From assembly GCF_024707105.1 (NCBI RefSeq), contig NZ_JANQAJ010000005.1, positions 1 to 64,000 on the forward strand: DNA of 64,000 nucleotides. The letters are read 5' to 3'. Of this stretch, positions 59,765 through 64,000 are shown one piece after another (positions within the stretch are counted from its first letter, which is position 1; each line of letters opens with the position of its first letter). Source of the DNA: Devosia ginsengisoli (GTDB lineage Bacteria > Pseudomonadota > Alphaproteobacteria > Rhizobiales > Devosiaceae). The notes under the pieces were generated by a model. That model had not been told where the DNA came from. It saw only the letters and a list, made by a program, of their open reading frames with translations, and searched no databases. The position numbers and the translations under genes are program-made.

Positions 59765-61384
59765 ATGTCGATACTTCTCGAAGTTCTGGGTGCTGCGACG
59801 CTGCTTCTATGGGGACTGAGTGTCCTCAAGAAAAGCATGCTGGCCGGCTTTGGCACCAAGCTGCGCGTGTGGCTCGCTTCAGCTACCAAGAACCGGGCGC
59901 TCTCCTTCGCCAGTGGCCTGGGCGTGACCGTGGCTGTGCAATCCTCCACTGCGACGGCCCTGATGCTGGCCGGCTTTGTTGGGCAGGGCTTCGTCACTGC
60001 CGCCATGGCACAGGCGGGCATGCTCGGTGCCAATCTGGGCACGAGCCTGGTGTCCCAACTGCTCTCGCTCGACCTGCATTGGCTGTCGCCGGCGACGCTG
60101 GTGCTCGGTTTTGCGCTGCAACGGATCTATCCGGAGCGCCGACTGGGCCATATGGGTGGGGTATTCTTCGGTTTCGGGCTGGTACTGGTGGGGCTCGAAA
60201 TGGTGGGGCGGGCCTCGGTGCAGATGCAGCACGGTCAATCCATGGACCTCGTGCTGCAACTCATGGCTGATGTGCCTCTGCTGGCCTTGTTGACCGGCGC
60301 CGTCCTCGCAACGCTTTCGGCCTCGAGCATGGCGGTCGTCCTGTTCGTCATGGCGATCAGCGCGGCCGGGCAGCTATCGGCCGATCTGACATTGATGATG
60401 GTGGCCGGCGCTAATCTCGGCGGTGCCATCCCTCCCATATTCGCCACGCGCAACGAAGGCATTCATGCCCGGCGGGTGATGATCGGCAATTTGCTGGTTC
60501 GCGCCGCTGGCGTCGCGGCGGTGCTGGTGCTGCAGTCCTGGATTTCGCTGCCCGATATCGACTCCGGCCGGCTCGCCGTCGACCTGCATGTTCTGTTTAA
60601 CCTGGCCCTTTGCCTGCTGTTTCTGCCGCTGGTTGGTCAGGTCTCGAAGCTGATGGCCGTGCTGCTGCCGGAGCGTGTCGCCGACGAGCCGCGCAGCCAT
60701 CTGGGCACCGCTTCGGAAGACGAGCCGGTGGAGGCCCTGGCGGCCGCCACCCGCGAGGCCCTGCGCATTGGCGACATGGTGGAATTGATGCTGGAAAAGG
60801 CCATGGCCGGTCTCGTGCCGGGGGGCGTGGTACCGTCGGAAGTGATCGGTCTGCTGGAGAACAATGTGGATCTGGCGCAGGGGCGATTGAAGCTCTTCAT
60901 GTCGCGGCTGATGCGCCACCCGCTGTCGGACGCACAGCGCGAGCGGTCCCTCGAGATCATGTCCTATGCGCTCAACCTCGAGCATGTGGGCGACATTATC
61001 GACCGAAGCCTCAATCGGCTGCTGGTGAAATCGGCGGAGCGGCAAGCGCCGCTGTCGTCCGAAGGCATAAGCGAGATCGACGCTATCTACCACGCCGTTC
61101 TGTCCAACCTGCATGCCGCGCAGACGGTTTTTCTGTCGCGCGACCTAGCCATGGCGCGGCAGCTTATGGAAACCAAGGTGCAGATCCGCTCCATGGTGCG
61201 CCGCTCGCAGGATCGGCATTTCCGGCGCCTGCAGGATGGTCGTGCCGACAGCATCCAGACCAGCGGCCTGCATCTCGACATGTTGCGTGATCTCAAGCGC
61301 ATCAATGCCCACATCGTGGCGGTGACCGAGCCGGTGCTGCTCGAACTGGGCCAGCTCCGCGACAGCCGGCTGACGGAGTGGTGA
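59765..61384 (+). CDS. Na+/Pi cotransporter-family protein with PhoU-like C-terminus
   Basis: The 539-aa protein has two inverted sets of transmembrane helices with the family hallmark QSSTAT (AVQSSTATALMLAG) and GANLGTSL/GANLGGAIPP repeats, then a C-terminal helical domain of about 200 residues resembling PhoU. Bacterial members export or take up phosphate in a sodium-dependent way. In this cluster it may remove phosphate released from the imported phosphodiester or polyol phosphate. The start at 59765 is the first fitting ATG. Confidence 0.9.
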   Translation: MSILLEVLGAATLLLWGLSVLKKSMLAGFGTKLRVWLASATKNRALSFASGLGVTVAVQSSTATALMLAGFVGQGFVTAAMAQAGMLGANLGTSLVSQLLSLDLHWLSPATLVLGFALQRIYPERRLGHMGGVFFGFGLVLVGLEMVGRASVQMQHGQSMDLVLQLMADVPLLALLTGAVLATLSASSMAVVLFVMAISAAGQLSADLTLMMVAGANLGGAIPPIFATRNEGIHARRVMIGNLLVRAAGVAAVLVLQSWISLPDIDSGRLAVDLHVLFNLALCLLFLPLVGQVSKLMAVLLPERVADEPRSHLGTASEDEPVEALAAATREALRIGDMVELMLEKAMAGLVPGGVVPSEVIGLLENNVDLAQGRLKLFMSRLMRHPLSDAQRERSLEIMSYALNLEHVGDIIDRSLNRLLVKSAERQAPLSSEGISEIDAIYHAVLSNLHAAQTVFLSRDLAMARQLMETKVQIRSMVRRSQDRHFRRLQDGRADSIQTSGLHLDMLRDLKRINAHIVAVTEPVLLELGQLRDSRLTEW

Positions 61385-61386
61385 CC

Positions 61387-62862
61387 ATGGCTCGTGACAA
61401 GCAGGATATGGTCCACGCCGCCATAGACGTGGGAACGACCAGTATCAAGGCGGTGCTGTTTGACCAGGCCGGTCGTGAGCGCGTGGTGGCGCGTGCCTCG
61501 GTGGGGGTGGATCGGCCGCAGCCGGGTTGGGCGGAGCAGGACATGCGCGCGGTCTGGCAGGAGGTTATAGGATTGCTGTCGGAACTGGCGCAGGCGGCCG
61601 GGCCGTCCCTTGCCGGGCTGGCCATTACCGCGCAGGGCGACGGCTGCTGGTTGTCCGATGCCGAGGGCGTGCCGGTACGACCGGCCATTCTGTGGAACGA
61701 TGGCCGCGCCGGGCCGCGCGTCGCCAGCTGGCTCGCCGACGGCACATTGGGCCGCATGCTCGATATCGGCCATTTTACCGGTTTTGCCGGCATCCCGGCC
61801 GCTATCCTGCCCTGGCTCGCCGAGATGGAGCCGACAGCGCTGACCCGCGCCAGGACCGTCTTTACCTGCGGCAGTTGGATCTATCGGCGGCTGACCGGGC
61901 AGACACTGATCGATCCCAGCGATGCCGCCGTGCCATTCATGTCGGCGACCCGCCAGGCTTATGACGATACGCTGCTGGACTTGAGTGGCGTGAAGCATAT
62001 AGCGGCATTGTTGCCGCCTATCGCGCAGGCTGGTCGGCCGGTATATGGCCTGTTGCCCCATGTCTCAGCGACGACCGGCTTGCCGGTCGATCTGCCGGTT
62101 GTGCTCGCGCCCTATGATGTGCCCGCCGCCGCGTTGGGGGCCGGCTGCGTTGAACCCGGCGATATGCTCATGGTGCTGGGCACGACCTTCCTGACCGGCA
62201 GCGTGGTGTCTGGCGGAACGCCTCCGTCTTTTGGCGGCACCGACGTGCCACTGGGTCGGACCGGATCGGCTTTGCGGTTTTTTCCGGCGCTGGTGGGTAT
62301 GGAGACGTTGGCCTGGGCGGCACGGATATTGGGATTTGCTAATGTGGAAGCGGCGGTCGCCGCTGCACTGGAGGCTGAAGCGCGCGGCGCTGTGTTCCTG
62401 CCATATCTGTCGCCTGCCGGTGAGCGCTCTCCCTTTGTCGATCCGCTCATAAAGGGCGGTTTTGTCCAACTGTCGCTGGATCACGCACCGGAAAATCTGA
62501 TGCGCGCGGTTCTGGAGGGGCTCACCATGACCCTGCTCGATTGCGTGCTTGCATCGGGTGGTGGGCAGCGGATCGCCGTTTGCGGCGGTGGCGCCAATAG
62601 CGATGGTTGGTGTCAGATGCTGGCCGATGCCACGGGTATGGACGTGCATCGTCTGGCCAGTTCGGAATTGTCGGCGCGTGGTGCCGCGCTCTCTGCGCTG
62701 GCTGTGCTCGATGGAGAGGACGAGCGGACCGTGGCGCTGCGGTGGCGGGATACGGCGCGGGTCTGGCAGCCGAACTCAGCGCAGAAAGCGCGTTACGATG
62801 CGCTCCACGCTGAATTTGTGGCGGCACGCACAGCCATGCCGCGGAAGGCTGTCCAGCCATGA
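61387..62862 (+). CDS. FGGY-family carbohydrate kinase
   Basis: The 491-aa kinase has the FGGY pattern: AAIDVGTTSIKAVLFDQ, the DG/Trp-rich substrate region (AILWNDGRAGPRVASWL), the adenosine motif (MLMVLGTTFLTGSVV) and the signature near CGGGANSDGWCQMLAD. Glycerol, xylulose and erythritol kinases belong here. GGAG precedes ATG 61387. The next gene overlaps its stop (ATGA), so two FGGY kinases are made together. Confidence 0.93.
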   Translation: MARDKQDMVHAAIDVGTTSIKAVLFDQAGRERVVARASVGVDRPQPGWAEQDMRAVWQEVIGLLSELAQAAGPSLAGLAITAQGDGCWLSDAEGVPVRPAILWNDGRAGPRVASWLADGTLGRMLDIGHFTGFAGIPAAILPWLAEMEPTALTRARTVFTCGSWIYRRLTGQTLIDPSDAAVPFMSATRQAYDDTLLDLSGVKHIAALLPPIAQAGRPVYGLLPHVSATTGLPVDLPVVLAPYDVPAAALGAGCVEPGDMLMVLGTTFLTGSVVSGGTPPSFGGTDVPLGRTGSALRFFPALVGMETLAWAARILGFANVEAAVAAALEAEARGAVFLPYLSPAGERSPFVDPLIKGGFVQLSLDHAPENLMRAVLEGLTMTLLDCVLASGGGQRIAVCGGGANSDGWCQMLADATGMDVHRLASSELSARGAALSALAVLDGEDERTVALRWRDTARVWQPNSAQKARYDALHAEFVAARTAMPRKAVQP

Positions 62863-64000
62863 GCGCGGAAACGGCCTGGCTCGGCATCGATATCGGAACA
62901 CAAAGCGTCCGCGCGCTGGCCGCGTCGGGCGACGGAGCCATCCTGGGAAGCGGGCAGGCGCCGCTGGCGAGCCATCGGGGCGCTGGCCGCCACGAACAGG
63001 ACCCCCGCCAGTGGTGGAAAGCGGTCGGCGCGGCTTGTCGCCAGGCGATGGCCGATATCGACCAGGATCGCGTTGCGGGACTTGCGGTTTGCGGCACGTC
63101 TGGAACGGTGCTGCTGGCGGACCGGCAGCTTCGGCCGCTCTCGGCCGGCATCATGTATGACGATCACCGGGCAACCGGCCAGGTCGGGACCGTCAATGAT
63201 ATCGGCGCGGCTTTGTGGCGTCGGATGGGCTATGGCCGCATGCAAGCGGTCTGGGCCTTGCCCAAAATCCTGTGGTTGACGGCCGAAGCGGAACCCGGTG
63301 CGTTGGTGTTTCATCAGGCCGACTTCATCACCAGCCTGATGGCCGGGCAGAGGACCGCCGCCGATACCAGCAACGCTCTCAAATCGGGCTGCGACCTGGT
63401 GGCCGAGGACTGGGATGGGGCGCTGATCGCAGCCTTGGGGCTCGATCCTGCCGTCCTGCCGCGACTGGTGCGCCCAGGCACCGAAATCGGCCGGGTCTGC
63501 ATTGAAAGCGCGGCCCATTGCGGGCTGCGTCCCGGCACACCCATCCTGGCCGGCATGACCGATGGTTGCGCGGCGCAACTCGGCAGCGGTGCCGTGACCG
63601 TGGGGAGCTGGAACAGCGTCCTGGGCACCACCCTTATTCTCAAGGGAACTTCGTCCGCGTTGGTTCCGGACGGTAGCGGCGCCGTCTATTCGCATCGCTC
63701 GCCACTCGGCGAATGGCTGCCGGGCGGCGCGTCGAGCTCGGGTGCCGGGGCGATTGCACGCCTCTTGCCAGGCCTGGACCCAGCTGCCCTTGAAGCTGCT
63801 GCGGCGGCACGGCCTCTGCCGCTGCCGGCCTATCCCCTGGCCAGCGAAAGGGGGAGCGCTTTCCTTTCACGGCGGCCGAGGCCGAAGCCTTTTTCTCGAG
63901 CCGGCAATGCAGGATGACGCCGTCGACGGCTATCATGCGCTGGCAGTGGGCATCGCGGCCATGGAGCGCCTGTGCTTTGACCATGTCGAGCAGCTCGGCT
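62859..64000 (+). pseudogene. Second FGGY-family carbohydrate kinase, frameshifted near its end and cut by window edge
   Basis: The first ~330 residues are an intact FGGY kinase N-terminal domain (WLGIDIGTQSVRALA, GIMYDDHRATGQV, GMTDGCAAQLGSGAV, SWNSVLGTTLILKG). Near 63850-63854 a G5 run shifts the frame, and near 63890-63894 a T5 run shifts it again; adding one G and one T gives YPLASERGGERFPF, then AEAEAFFLEPAMQDDAVDGY and HALAVGIAAMERLCFDHVEQ, the normal FGGY C-terminal part up to the window edge. Without the corrections the frame ends at 63917. The pattern points to assembly error or recent mutation. It starts in an ATGA overlap with the first kinase. Confidence 0.78.

Overview
The window is high-GC alphaproteobacterial DNA. 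The rpmH-rnpA pair at the left end, Rhizobiales-type gene families (SorC regulator, Dpp- and Ugp-type ABC loci, solo LuxR, DUF927 cassettes) and the codon use suggest Hyphomicrobiales, perhaps Devosia-like. That placement is an inference, because no 16S gene or other decisive marker is present.

Layout. (1) 1-3.5 kb is core: rnpA (cut by the window edge), rpmH, an FAD/NAD disulfide-reductase-like protein without its redox cysteines, and a sensor kinase. (2) 3.7-8.6 kb is a decayed integrative element beside tRNA-Arg(ACG): integrase, a frameshifted MerR-like regulator, HK97-type gp10 and portal genes, a headless connector fragment abutting a headless ParA fragment, and a ribbon-helix-helix partner, followed by an 8-bp tandem repeat. 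(3) 9-12.8 kb is an AraC-regulated small-molecule operon (SnoaL-like, ABM-like, HSL-type esterase, SDR). (4) 13.1-19.4 kb is a leftward four-gene operon of secreted proteins, including a 930-aa VWA protein. (5) 19.7-27.7 kb is an accessory cassette: solo LuxR, GIY-YIG/DUF4357 protein (frameshifted), a soluble FtsH-like AAA+/M41 protein, several small unknowns and a convergent DUF927 ATPase. (6) 28-30.5 kb holds a Tat-exported epoxide hydrolase and gene debris. (7) 30.6-39.9 kb is a dense block of uncharacterised secreted proteins around an ECF sigma factor and a membrane protein that could be its anti-sigma factor. (8) 40-41 kb is IS5 and SDR debris. (9) 41-51.9 kb is a LysR, MmgE/PrpD, dipeptide-type ABC transporter, S41-like protein and class-V aminotransferase locus. 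(10) 52-64 kb is a Ugp-like ABC system with metallophosphodiesterase, SorC regulator, glycerophosphodiesterase, inositol-monophosphatase-like phosphatase, Na/Pi transporter and two FGGY kinases, a coherent candidate pathway for importing and dismantling a phosphorylated polyol or glycerophosphodiester.

Three patterns cut across the regions. Five genes are interrupted by single-base indels, seven in all and five of them at homopolymers; every one becomes a clean reading frame after one-base corrections, so they are either assembly errors or decay. A dispersed intergenic element of about 60 bp occurs in at least four recognisable copies, with a possible fifth. A shared palindromic motif lies in both divergent promoter regions of the Ugp-like locus and is a likely SorC-family operator.
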